Source: Xanthostigma xanthostigma | Lineage: Eukaryota; Arthropoda; Insecta; Raphidioptera; Raphidiidae | NCBI GenBank assembly: GCA_963575645.1 | Contig: OY754467.1 | Span: 23,643,001-23,707,000 of the forward strand | Direction: 5' to 3' | Length of the DNA: 64,000 bases | Shown here: one piece after another, positions 35,723 through 46,938 of the stretch | Position numbering within the stretch: the first letter of the stretch is position 1 | How the letters are laid out: every line of letters begins with the position of its first letter | The notes under the pieces: model-generated | The model's input: the letters and a program-made list of their open reading frames with translations, nothing else | Databases searched by the model: none | What the model was told of the DNA's origin: nothing | Translations under genes and position numbers: made by a program

Positions 35723-36258
35723 TGTAACGATTCAAAACTTTTATATTACATTGTACGTAGTTTAGAGATAATAATTAGAATTGGGTATTTACTGTACTTG
35801 TCTATTTGTTTTGTCACGGCGCGTGTCAATTTTGGTTTTGGCATGTTGAACGACGCAGTGAAATAAAGAAAAAAATATGTTTTTTGTCTGAAAAAAGGCA
35901 GTAAGTTTTAAAAGGTTGAAATAGGATGTATTAAAAATAAGCTGTGAAAAAGTGTTGAAATATTTCCTTTAAACCACATCAGGGAGAATCTGGAGTACTT
36001 GGTGATCTACCGATCCAAATTTCTTTTTGTATGTGTCGTTTAATTGATTATTTTTCACTTTGTCAATTCCAATCACATTAAGATATCAGAAATTTTCTGT
36101 GTGTACATTCTAAGATATCTTGTTAACAACAATTTTATAATAAAACATTGAAAATAAATATTTTAAATTGTTTATTAATTTTATTAAAATTTATTTTAAA
36201 TTATATTACGAGACGATTACGTAAGCTTATCCGAAAAAGTCCAAAGCTAATCGTCTCA
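35723..36258 (+). repeat. 5' LTR
   Basis: TGTAACGATTC...ATCGTCTCA, 536 bp. AATAAA-type signals occur (AAATAAAG near 35862). The 3' end folds into a hairpin of GAGACGATTA with TAATCGTCTC. It differs from the 3' LTR at A35768/G37798 and C36255/T38285. Confidence 0.9.
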
Positions 36259-36260
36259 TT

Positions 36261-36278
36261 TGGCGCCCGAAAAAAGAC
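36261..36278 (+). promoter_or_regulatory. Primer-binding site, tRNA-Lys type
   Basis: TGGCGCCCGA begins two bases after the LTR end. TGG pairs with the CCA tail, and CGCCC is the pattern of tRNA-Lys-primed elements such as gypsy. Confidence 0.75.
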
Positions 36279-36423
36279 TGGACCTTGGAAATTATCCAGA
36301 CTAATACCAAGTGACATTTTGGACATTTTAATAATAATATCAATAATAATTATTATTAAATCAATATCAATCAATTAACTATAAATCAATTTGTTTATAT
36401 ATTATAAAATTTAAGTTATTAAA

Positions 36424-37267
36424 ATGACTACAAAGAGTGAAAAAAAAAGATCGTGCAAAACAAATTCAGGACAAATGTCAACAAGTACTAAATGATTTGT
36501 TAAGAGATGAGGATAATAAATATTGTGTCGATTGCGATACAAAAGATCCTCGTTGGGCATCGTGGAACATAGGTGTGTTTTTATGTATAAGATGTGCAGG
36601 AATACATAGAAATCTCGGCGTTCATATTTTGAAAGTAAAATCAGTGAATCTGGATAAATGGACATGTATCTCAACAGATGGGCAACAGTCGTGTTTGGGC
36701 TGTTTACGAAGCAAATTTGCCCGACCATTTCCGGCGTTCTCAAACGATTCTAGTTTAGAGTCATTTGTGCGCGCGAAATATGAACATAAATAGTATATCG
36801 CCAGAGAATGGGTGCCTCCGGCACTGCCAAAAGTAAATTGGGATAAAGAAGACGACAAATCCAGTGTCGAAAACGCGAAAGTTCAAAGCGAAGTAGAAAG
36901 TTTCTTTAATCAACCGACTCCGACCGAAAAAGAAGAGACGAAATTAACTGAAGATAGCATATTAGCATTATACGGCAATGCTCCGATGCAACAAACCACA
37001 TTTCAAGCAAATTACGCTCCGACAGGGGCAATTCCTGGCTTTCAAGTTCAGCAACAAGCATTTCAAGTTCCAGTTTATCCGACAAACTTGCAAGCTTCCT
37101 CGCAACCGCAGCAAGCTTTTCAAAACCAATCGACATTTGTTTCGCCGCCTCAGAATCAATTTGTGATAGCTCAACAAACGATGCAATCTCAAAACTTCGC
37201 TCCTAATACGGGCGCAGCAGTGCCTAATCCCTTTTACGCTAATCAGCAAGCCCTGCAACAACAGTAA
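36424..37267 (+). pseudogene. SMAP: SMAP-family ArfGAP retrocopy (disrupted), LTR-element cargo
   Basis: SMAP proteins activate GTP hydrolysis on Arf GTPases in clathrin and endosome traffic. The copy starts at ATG 36424 (MTTKSEKK), but a 9-A run is one base out of frame with what follows. From 36437 the ArfGAP domain reads on. The zinc finger is intact (CVDC, 16 residues, CIRC), as is the catalytic Arg in CAGIHRNLGVH. After NLDKWT a short deletion shifts the frame. The +1 frame then shows the family sequence QQMGNSR and AVYEANLPD, and a one-base loss near 36752 restores SNDSSLESF. An AAA/AAG-to-TAG change at 36791-36793 stops the frame within KYEHKKYIAREW. The rest (WVPPALPKVNWDKE, acidic linker, SILALYG, Gln/Pro-rich tail) is open to the stop at 37265-37267. 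It lacks introns, so it derives from mRNA. Full-length function is not possible as it stands. Confidence 0.9.
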
Positions 37268-37740
37268 CTAAGTAGATAGTCAATTGTTTGTGTAAATGTG
37301 CATTCTTATCGGGTGCATAAAGAACTTAAAGCGGAATTATGGACAGTCATAGTTCATATTTAAATTTTACTATGACGCGCTATGACTGTGCATAAATTGT
37401 GATATAATTTTGTTAAATTTTTATTTTTGAAGATGCACAGATCTTTATTTTATACTTTGCAGTAAATATAAACACAATTGTTTTTTTTTATAGTTGAAAA
37501 TTCTTCGAACATTTTATATTGTTTTCAGTTGAAAAGATTGATTAACTAATTTTTTTTTAATTGTTTTGAAATTTTTATGTTTTTTTTTTTAAATATTTTA
37601 TATATTACGTGTAAACGAAGATTAGTATTTTATTCAATGTGGTAAATCTTCGTAAAATTCCAGGTAGTACGTAATTCTCATTTATTTAAGCGGTTCATCC
37701 TCCATGCATTTCTTTATTCTAAAATTGTTCGTATGAACCG
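37268..37740 (+). other. Presumed SMAP 3'UTR within the LTR element
   Basis: This is non-coding and T-rich, following the SMAP stop, with TGTAAATGTGC and A/T tracts. It ends with an inverted pair, AGCGGTTCAT and ATGAACCGCT, just before the polypurine tract. No poly(A) tract of retrocopy type is present. How much of it is host UTR and how much is original element cannot be read directly. Confidence 0.5.
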
Positions 37741-37752
37741 CTGGGGGGGCTA
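37741..37752 (+). promoter_or_regulatory. Polypurine tract
   Basis: CTGGGGGGGCTA directly abuts the TGTAACG start of the 3' LTR, the position of the plus-strand primer. Confidence 0.75.
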
Positions 37753-38288
37753 TGTAACGATTCAAAACTTTTATATTACATTGTACGTAGTTTAGAGGTA
37801 ATAATTAGAATTGGGTATTTACTGTACTTGTCTATTTGTTTTGTCACGGCGCGTGTCAATTTTGGTTTTGGCATGTTGAACGACGCAGTGAAATAAAGAA
37901 AAAAATATGTTTTTTGTCTGAAAAAAGGCAGTAAGTTTTAAAAGGTTGAAATAGGATGTATTAAAAATAAGCTGTGAAAAAGTGTTGAAATATTTCCTTT
38001 AAACCACATCAGGGAGAATCTGGAGTACTTGGTGATCTACCGATCCAAATTTCTTTTTGTATGTGTCGTTTAATTGATTATTTTTCACTTTGTCAATTCC
38101 AATCACATTAAGATATCAGAAATTTTCTGTGTGTACATTCTAAGATATCTTGTTAACAACAATTTTATAATAAAACATTGAAAATAAATATTTTAAATTG
38201 TTTATTAATTTTATTAAAATTTATTTTAAATTATATTACGAGACGATTACGTAAGCTTATCCGAAAAAGTCCAAAGCTAATCGTTTCA
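37753..38288 (+). repeat. 3' LTR
   Basis: 536 bp, 534 identical to the 5' LTR, ending ATCGTTTCA, followed by the CCAT duplication. Confidence 0.9.
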
Positions 38289-38576
38289 CCATTAATTACA
38301 TTATACAATTAATATGATATAAAATCTTTTTGTGTAATTATATTTTATGAAATACACATATGCGTATTATATACATTTTTTCTTAAAATTAATTGTGTCG
38401 AGATAAAGTTACATATTCAATTCTTGTTTAATTACACAACATTTTATAAGATCATATAAATTGTATAATGTAATAAATGGTTGGGTTTGATTTAATTTAA
38501 AGTTTATGTTCTTCTTTTTAGGCATTTATATAAAAGCTTGTTTTTAAAAATGTTTTCTACTATTAATTTTATTTTT

Positions 38577-41156
38577 TAGTTTTTTGTTATAAATTGTTTA
38601 TTTTTTGGTTTTTTGCTAAAATGCATTGTCCTTGGAACTGAATCAACATGTAAAAATTCAACTCCGTAGGATAAGAGAAAGTGGTTATAATAATTCAGCT
38701 TGCAAGAATTGACCTAAACAAACAAATTAACATAAAACATTGCAACTTAAATAACATTTTGTAAAAATTATTGTCGATCTAATGTTATCTACTCGTAGTA
38801 AAATTATTTTATTTTATAACAGACATTAGAAAAAGTCCTAGGAATCCAGGGTTATAACACGAGCTTATTTAAAAAGAGTTAAAAGTTTTAATTGAGAAAT
38901 ATTTGTCAAATTCAAGGAAATTAAACGCAACCACCCGGAGAATCGATGGCTTTATGCCGTAATCCAAGAAAAGTTTGAAACCGCACTTATAGACGAAATT
39001 GACAAAATGAAAAACTTGGAATCAACGTGAAGACTCGTTGAATTAACGATTGGTAAACATATGTGGCGGCTTAACAAATTTTTATCAGACGCTGTTATAT
39101 ATTATTAAAATGTTAAATTCGTATAAAATTATGCCGAACCCTTCATTATTCAATGTAAAATCGAAACTGTCGCACACAAACTTCAAGACAATGCATAACA
39201 AAGTTGTGGAAAATGGCGCCTTCAGAACATTAAGCCGGCATTCACCGATGATGATTCTTATAGCGAATAATGTTGAGAATAATGTAATAACGTAGGCAAT
39301 CTGAAAGGGTTGAAGAAAACCTTTGAGTTTAAGCTCATGGTATTGCTAGTTTCTCAGTTTAGGCCTAAAGAAGTCGTTTTGTATAATACGACATGAAAAG
39401 GATGTAATGTGTATAAGCTGTCTATAATAATATATTACTGACCGGAATGGTTTTGCAGTTTAACCAGTTTAAGATTGTATCATCCGGTTAACCGAAATTA
39501 GTACAGTTTGCGAGGGTGACTAGGAGCTCGGTTGAAGAAATTATCATTGATAATAATTATAAGGGCAGGCCCATGTGGGAAGATTAACCCTAAAACTAAA
39601 GCTATAAATAAGAAAACTTTTTTTATACGTACATTTTTGGTTTGCGAAATTATTTTTAAACGAATTTATTTAACTTCACGTTCCGTATATTCATTTGTTT
39701 CAAAGCTTGCAACCGATTTTTCACCAACTTCCCGTTATCCGATTGAGATGAAAGTTTGCACATATGTGTATAGTCCCGATGACATTACAATATTATCGTA
39801 ACTTGCTTGCCGGTCCGGTTCGCCCAGGTGCGAATCAAGTTTTTTAAATTTTCATTCACTTTCCTTTTATTAATTGAGTTTAAATTTTGCACACACGAGG
39901 AGTTCCGATGACAACAACTTTGCATTAATGGTGCACTGAGAGAGTTGGATTTCGATCCTTCTATTCTTATAATCAGACTAGTTGTAAATAAATCTCTTGA
40001 CGTAATTTTTTGTGGTAGCCTTTTTGAGTCAATCGTAAGAAACTAATGTTACATTTTATTATAGCAAATAATAGGCAACTCTATCGCTACTATAACCGAT
40101 GTACATAATAAAAATAAAGAAATTTTTACGAAATACACTTTTTCTCGTAACCACAAATGATTAATTAATGGAGAATAAGGACTAACGCACATATGCTACT
40201 TTTATCATTCCAACACCACAAGTGGAGAATGGTACCTATTAATTTAGATCAATATATACTTTTCAAAATTTTTAAATGTTTTTTTTATTTTGACGTCCAC
40301 CGAAGCCAAAAAACATATTTTTGAAATATATATAAACATTTTGGGCTGCTTGTCTGTGAGCACAATACAGGCCAAACGGATGAGCGGATTAAAAGTAAAT
40401 TATAAATTATTTCTTTTCTTTATTTGTTTTGTGTATCTCATATTCCTGTCACCGGTTACCCGTCGTTATTTCCAGGTCTAAAGTGTTGCAACTTCATTTA
40501 GATTTTGTAACTTTACCGTAAGACTACGACAAAGCTCTAAGAAGATGGATTAAGAATAGACATCTGATATACGTAAGAGACTCCTGAATCCGTAAACAAA
40601 GAAAACATAATTTATGCAAGTATTGTTTTCACTTAAAGTTTCTCAAATCCTAGTATAATGAAGTTTAATCCGAACAGTTTTAAAAAACAGTTAGAAAATG
40701 TATAAGTAGAGTTTAAATTTATAAGAATAATAATATTAAATCTGAACACAGTTGCAATGTTTGTTTCTAAATAAACATAAAAATAATAATAGTGTCACAG
40801 CCATTTGACTAATAGTGGCTTGTGTGAGTCGGAAAAAGCACGAAAATGGTAAATATTTTGAGCCAGAATGAAACTACCTTCCCTCCCGTTTTCGAGGATG
40901 CTGAACACAATGGCGGCGTCAGAATTTCTCGTTGGAGGATATGCGACGTTTTGTCTCTTTTATTTTTGACCAACTGAAAATACAACAATATTATAAATAA
41001 GTAATCGTTATTATCAGAATAAAAATTAAGCTTAACCTCTGACTGTCAACATATTACGTGTAATTATAATGTACATGACGTATAGTTAATGAGAAACTAA
41101 TAACAAATCATTTTAAAATAGTGAAGAAATTAAAACGTCCTCAATAAACAAAAATT
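38577..41156. other. No gene recognised
   Basis: About 2.6 kb, AT-rich. The frames at 39050-39295 and 39532-39801 have no domain. 39680-39960 contains two similar segments (CGTTATCCGATTGAGATGAAA type) of the kind seen in insect dispersed repeats. Confidence 0.5.
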
Positions 41157-41655
41157 GAAAAGAAGTTTGATCCTGAAAATTCAAGCTATTTTTGAGTTCA
41201 AAACGCTCAAAAGTATATAAAATATAGCAAGAAGTTTATGTTTTAGTTCTTAGAACTCAAAAAAAAAAAACACTTTCTTACGAATTTTCGTTCACGATAA
41301 AATGACGGTAGTTTAGAAAATATTCCAAAAAAACAAATTTCTACAAATTTTTTAAACTTGTATTTTTGAGATTAATCAAAATCTTTTGGACCGAATATTC
41401 CCAATTTTCAGGATATCTAAGTTCAGTAATATCACGTCAAATGTCGCAAACCGCCTTTCAATCGGACAGTCCGTTCAAAAGTACTAAGAGATTTACATAC
41501 ACACACACATACAGCCCTACAGGCATCATCGCTAAAACAGTCACAATAGCTTCCTAGGACCTCAAAACGTCGAGATCTGATGAAAACTCGATTTTAGAAA
41601 ATCGGGGTGAAAACAATAAAATCATTGATTTTTATAGCGGGAAGCTAAAAATTAG
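41157..41655 (+). repeat. Dispersed repeat RA, copy 3 (shortened)
   Basis: It shares the start (TTGAAAAGAAGTTTGA...GAGTTCAAAACGCTCAAAA) and the 3' part (CTCAAAACGTCGAGATCTG, AAAATCGGGG, ATAGCGGGAAG) with the copy at 25757-26880. Most of the inner half-modules are missing. Confidence 0.7.
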
Positions 41656-42104
41656 TATTTGACATATCATAATCCCGACAACTTATCAGTAACAGTCAAA
41701 TATCACTGCACACGTTAATTCAAAAATTAATAATCGTCAACAAATAGGTGTCATTATATACTAAAATGAATCCTTGGGTGTAGGAATGATCTTAAATTAA
41801 CTGTCTTATCCAATTTGATGTAGGTACATTATCAAATATCAAAATCATTCGGTTGTTATGACAAGTGTAATAATGCAAAACCGCATTATATACAGAAATC
41901 TTTCACATCATGACAAATTTAAAAAATGCTTGCCAAAAATAACCAATATATTGATAGATAACATTGTTTTGAAACCAGTGATATAAATAATGATATTCAA
42001 TCTCAAATATCAACCTTAAAAAGAAAAGAATTTGAGTTACAATCAACACAAATTAAAATTTTTTTAATTGATATCGCAAAATAAATATAAATCACATAAT
42101 TATA
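41656..42104. other. No gene recognised
   Basis: AT-rich, beyond the truncation point of the gypsy relic. Confidence 0.5.
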
Positions 42105-43155
42105 ATAACCAGACTTGAAAAAAATTCTTCCAGCCCGTATCACCTCGCTGCGTTTCGGCAAGGTCACATCTTCCTTGAGCCAGACTCTGGCTACTGAGTC
42201 CTCCATGGAGTGTAAAAGAATTTCTTCGTCACCAACTCTAAAAAAACCTTCCTTTAAGTCCAGCGTGAAGCCGAATTTTTGCAGGAGATCCATTCCTAGG
42301 ATGAAATCGTCGGAGATATCCACCACTATGGTTGAGTTTTTTGTTTCCGATACCGATCGTCATTGTCGCCGATCTATGCGTCAAAATTCTGTCGCCCGCT
42401 GCCATCTTGAGTAGAACTGTCACGGGCAATAGCTTTGTGAATTTATTTACAACACCAGGACGTTTATCGACTTCATCGCATCCGTATCGACTAGTAACGG
42501 AATGGTCTGGTCAGCGACGTTTCCAGCGACAAAAATGCTGGCCGTGCGATCCTGAGGTGACATGGCGTGAGGATGACAGTCCCAACAACGTGGTGTCCGC
42601 ACATCTTGAGGATTTTTCTTGAGACCTATCTCCTTAAGAACCCTCCGCAACAGCTCCTCCAGCTGATCTTCGGCGCTCTCAGTTTCTTTCGTCATTGTTC
42701 TCATCCTTAAGTTTGCTGTTTCTCTCTCTTCTTCTTCATTTATGTCTTCAACGACCACAACTTGTCGTCTTCCTTCTAATATTGTTAATCGTTCTGCAAG
42801 GGTTTCGAATCGTTCATTGACTACCCTTATCTTTTCTTCCACTATTCTTGAATTTTCATTTATATTTTCTAGTTCTTCTAACTGTAGAATCTTCGTGAAT
42901 TTTTGAAATCAGCATGCTCGCATTTTCTTTCTGCTTCCTTGCTATCGCCTGCATCATTGTCAGCATGCTCGATATTGCGACCCCGCTGTCCACCACAGAG
43001 AATGGGAAGCAATCTGGATCCTCACCTTCTGCGAGTAGTGCATTTTTGAGCCGTGTTTATAGCACACTTTTCACGCCTGATGTGTCTAGGTTCCTTTCTT
43101 CTAGCTCCCGTTTTAAATCTGGTACTACCAAATCCTTCAACAGTTTTGTCGTCAT
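42105..43155 (-). pseudogene. Ty3/gypsy gag-protease relic with SAP domain
   Basis: The order on the minus strand follows. From ATG 43155 comes a SAP-like region (LLKDLVVPDLKRELEERNLD, then TSGVKSVL) with an in-frame stop soon after. Then comes a charged coiled-coil stretch (EEKIRVVNERFETLAERL). RCWDC follows, the first half of a zinc knuckle that runs straight into protease sequence. The aspartic protease comes next: LLVDTDAMKS replaces the usual DTGA, and near 42330-42250 the flap and C-terminal motif DDFILGMDLLQKFGF is seen. Frame changes near 42450 and 42845 separate the parts. RT and integrase are absent and the copy ends near 42105. The protein would have formed particles and matured the polyprotein. 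It is now defunct. Confidence 0.75.
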
Positions 43156-45172
43156 TGTCGTAACCCCACACCTGACACCAACCTAACAAAACTGTAGGTA
43201 ATTTGTATAAAAAACTCTTTCTTTTATTGTTTTGTTACGCAGGACAACGGTACATTTACACTACTTCCACACTTCAACAATTATTATTGTTTGTTAATAT
43301 CAGACTGTATTTATAATTGTTATCATTTAGTAAAAAATACTTTTTAAAAGTATTTGTATTTGAATTTTGAAATACTTTTACTCAAATACTTTACAAGTCT
43401 GTGTATAACATGTATTATATTTTCAATTTTTCTTCTTATAAGGAAAGCTGAATTTCTGATACGATTTTCAGTTTTAAATCTAGATTTAAGAATGTTGTTT
43501 GTTTTTAACTGAACAGAGATTTCCATTTAGCTATATGCAAGCGACCTTTCTAAATATACTTTTAAAGCTGAGAGTCGTATCAGAAATCTACCATTAGTCA
43601 TAAACAGAAAAATTAAAATAAACAAAAACAAAACAATTTTACAAAATGTATTCTCTTCTAAGGGAAATATACAAATCCTACATCTACCACACAACGTTGG
43701 TTTTGCCGCTAGATTCCTTACTAGATTTGGCTGCTAGGTTTCAACCATGCTGTGACGCTGGGTTTCGTGATGGCTATTATGTGTTCGCTTCACACGATAC
43801 GTGTATTGGAGTTTGCTTTGTAGATGAGTTTGGTGCGCGCGCAGTGATTGTTCGAATGTTAACAAAAGTGAACATTTTTATTGTCTCTGAACAGAACACA
43901 CACCATGATACAATATTTGTTTGTAGGCGTTTGTCCATGTCGCCTACGTGACAAGCCGTTGTTTCCTGATTGGTTTTTGCTCAAAACAAGCAGGCACATA
44001 GGCCCGGTTTTAATTTTGAAACTCATCTTCTAGCCACACGCAAGCTCACAGTGATATCATTTCCATCCTCACAGCCAGCGCGCCAGCCAGCACAAGTTTC
44101 AGCAGTGATTCCATCGACAAAACCAGCTTTGTGTGCAGCAACCTTTAAATACACTAAGCAAGTGTAACAATAATGAGGTTTTCATTATTGGATTAATTTT
44201 AAAGTAACCCTATTTTAGAAATAAAACATAGGTACTTATATTTTGATAATTTTCCTCTCCACAAAATTCAAAACCCATATCGTTATGATGTGAGTCGAAA
44301 ATCGTATAGCAAAGCTGGATGTTAATTTTATACTGTCTGGTTTCTTTTAAACATAAGTCGCGGAAAATCTCGGTTTATCTCATGTCGCTTCAAATAAGGT
44401 CACGTTTGTTTGTGAAGTGAGAGCAATTCCTTCTTTGCTTTACATTCTCTCTACGGCGTACGTGCTTTAGTCTTCGCTGAAATTTCACCGTCAGTCGCCG
44501 AAAGATGAAAGTAAAAGAGCACGAGTAGTGACGTGCAATGCTGCTCTAATAGTTTTGTGTTGAATTATTAAAGAAATGTTAATCATATTTAACTGATTAA
44601 AGTAATGAGGGAATCTTCAATTTGTCAATTTTAATTTCAATATAAAGAAAAGCGGCTAATTCTAAGAGCTTTATTCTTAAAAAATGTGTTGGATAAAATT
44701 ACACCAAAAGTATTTTTTTTAGCACCTCCTTTAAAATAGCTGCTTTTCATGTCTGTAGAGCGGTCGTAAAATGATCCACCTAATATCAATTTGTTAAGTA
44801 AAACAAACATACATAGTAATATTATCTAACCAATTCAACAGTAATTTTCATAAATCACCTAAGTTTACCGTAAGAAGTATATGTACAATCACAAAGACGT
44901 GAATATTAATTTTCCTAAACAATCTGATAAAATATACAAGTTATATAATGGAACTGTCAAAAATGTTTAAAATATACTGAAAATGAAGGGAAAATTAGCT
45001 ATATATAGGAGTACGTGCAAAACACGTGGTATATATCTCGGACGTGGGCATACTTTGGCTCCTGCGATTGTTAACAACAGAACTACTTTATTGGGGGTAT
45101 GACAAAAAATACATTTTACACACGATTCAATAATGTGACTATGAAACAACACCAATTTATATATTGAAGGAC
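43156..45172. other. No gene recognised
   Basis: 43160-43270 may be leader of the gypsy relic. The open frame at 43646-43951 (+) has a moderately balanced composition but no family resemblance. 44390-44530 is mildly GC-richer without coding support. Confidence 0.45.
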
Positions 45173-45466
45173 ATTTATTTGGTTGAGGAACAAATTATTG
45201 AAAAATAAGCTTTACCAGAGTATCGCTTGTGGCCAATGTTTCGAAAATTATATTTTCTTCCTCAGGGCCTCAATGCAAGTTGAGATGGTAAATTGTGCAA
45301 ATTATTGTAACATACATGATCATTTAAGTTATGAATGTTTTAAATACAAAAATATCATAAAACAGTTTTTTAGATAAAATTGTTTTGTCCAGTGTAAAAA
45401 TAATTATTGGCCACAATCGATACTCTGGTAAACCTGATTTTTCAATTGTTCCTCAACCAAATAAAT
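45173..45466. mobile_element. Miniature PLE-type inverted dimer
   Basis: The tips read ATTTATTTGGTTGAGGAAC and its inverse. The minus strand of the left arm carries CCTGAGGAA, stem GAAAAT/ATTTTC, GAAACATTGGCCAC, a hammerhead-like core. The right arm keeps only GGCCACAATCGATACTCTGGTAAA. The terminal word GGTTGAGGA links it to 17953-18155. Non-coding. Confidence 0.6.
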
Positions 45467-46789
45467 CTCCTTAAATACATATTTTTAGAACAAAACTTCT
45501 ACTAACAACCATTTTATATGTTATAAAATAGTGATTCATTTATTTACCTATTTGGGTAGATAGCGATATATTCCCATATAAACAATCGCCGTCTACCCAA
45601 AATGCACGGCTAACCCCTTTTTCCATCGCTTTGATTACTTGTTATTATTCAAAAACCATGCTGACGTCGGCTACTAAATAATTAATCAGAGGAATTTAAA
45701 CAGTAACTACATATATTATACCTACATAGAATGAAATCATTTCAAACTTCCAGATTGCTGGAAGTTTTAGAATTACGAATATAGTAAAATGGTTAATTTA
45801 ATTTATTTTTCGTTGAAAAAAAAAGGATGTAGATTATAGCACGTGCGAGTTTTAGAGGACTTGCCGTACTTCAAATAACGTACGGTCTATAGTAGATACT
45901 TAATCGATGCAATGCATACATGGTCATCAGGAGGTTCACTCGACTGTCGACTGATGTTTGTCAGCTCTTAATTTCACTGACACGATCGACAGTTTGACTC
46001 AGAACTGACTACTGTCCTAGTTCTGTCAAGAACATGGTTTGCAAGTATTCTTAGCGCAAATTAGTTTTTACACTTCCAGTGATGCTGCTGATATTTCGCT
46101 TCTCGAGCCAAGGTGCAGCGTTCCTGCAATGGAAGCAAAAATATGAATTATTAACATGAAAATGAATTATTTGTTGGTTACATTATTCTACTTGTATAAA
46201 CATTGTAGAGCCGCCTAATTTATTTGGATAGTTAATATTTAAACGTAAATTGCCCCTTATAATTAAAATAATAATACAGGGAAAGAGACAAAAAAAATAG
46301 GGGAAAGCTGGATTTTTGCACGAACCTTCCTTTCGTGATTCTAAACAACATATTTGAAGTTTCCACTGATATATGTGCCGCTAAAAATGTTAAGTGGGAT
46401 AAAAAGATCATCGAAACAGTTTTTGGCGAAAATTTCGCTAACGGTGACTTTTATGAAAAAATAGTATCAAATTTGTAGATTAGAAAATTGCCTATAATGG
46501 TATTACATTTTTTCGTAAGACTTACGGTTGTCGAGAAAGTTGTATTTAAAAAATCGTAACATTTTGTTCCTTATGATACGTGCACTCCTTTCCCCACCAC
46601 CTTTGAAATGGAGTATATTATACAAGATGCGTTTATTTAAGTGGTGTCCACAATACGCATAATCCACGTTTATTGTGATTAAAAAATGTTAAGGTATTAA
46701 AGAAAATAAACAAATTATCAATTTTTGTATTTGAAAAATGACTATTTATAAAAAAAAATACAAAAACAATTATAAAATATTAATACTAT
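45467..46789. other. Mostly unassigned; one weak exon candidate
   Basis: No conserved gene is recognised. A possible 20-codon terminal exon on the minus strand (46123 down to 46061), preceded by a pyrimidine-rich TTGCTTCCATTGCAG acceptor, is listed as a finding only. Confidence 0.4.
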
Positions 46790-46938
46790 ATTACTTATAC
46801 TTAAATTTTCCGTATCTAATTGAGCATTAAGAGAATTTTTATTTGATTTTATATGTATTAATTGGGATAATATAAAAATTTTAGATAATGAAACTAATTT
46901 TTTTAACAATTAGATACGAAAAATTTAAGTAATATATA

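Larger units (their letters stand above)
35723..38288 (+). mobile_element. LTR retrotransposon carrying a host SMAP (ArfGAP) cDNA
   Basis: This is a 2,566-bp unit made of a 5' LTR, primer-binding site, leader, SMAP-derived sequence, polypurine tract and 3' LTR. The LTRs are both 536 bp, begin TGTAACGATTC, end CA, and differ at two positions (offsets 45 and 532). CCAT lies at 35719-35722 and 38289-38292. The 1.49-kb interior has no gag, protease, RT or integrase. It would need enzymes from a partner element for movement. The likely origin is copackaging of a spliced SMAP mRNA and recombination during reverse transcription, as in retroviral transduction. Insertion of a retrocopy into a pre-existing short element is the alternative, but no second duplication or poly(A) tail is seen. 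The 4-bp duplication and Lys-type primer site suggest the Ty3/gypsy group. Confidence 0.85.
35631..38576. mobile_element. Palindromic MITE split by the SMAP-carrying LTR element
   Basis: The left arm (35631-35722) and right arm (about 38289-38576) are inverted copies containing TTTTTAAAAACAAGCTTT and AAACTTTAAATTAAATC. Deleting 35723-38292 re-joins the left arm so that it follows the right arm into ATTACATTATACAATT. A related fragment lies near 51225-51300. Confidence 0.7.

Noticed and set aside
36148..36378. 76-codon frame running from the 5' LTR through the primer-binding site
   Set aside because: It is low-complexity Ile-rich reading through the LTR and leader, and has no similarity to gag.
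36968..37261. Antisense frames within the SMAP copy
   Set aside because: They are shadows of the Gln/Pro-rich SMAP tail.
43646..43951. 101-codon frame with balanced composition
   Set aside because: No recognisable domain, signal peptide or neighbouring exon, so it cannot be told from chance.
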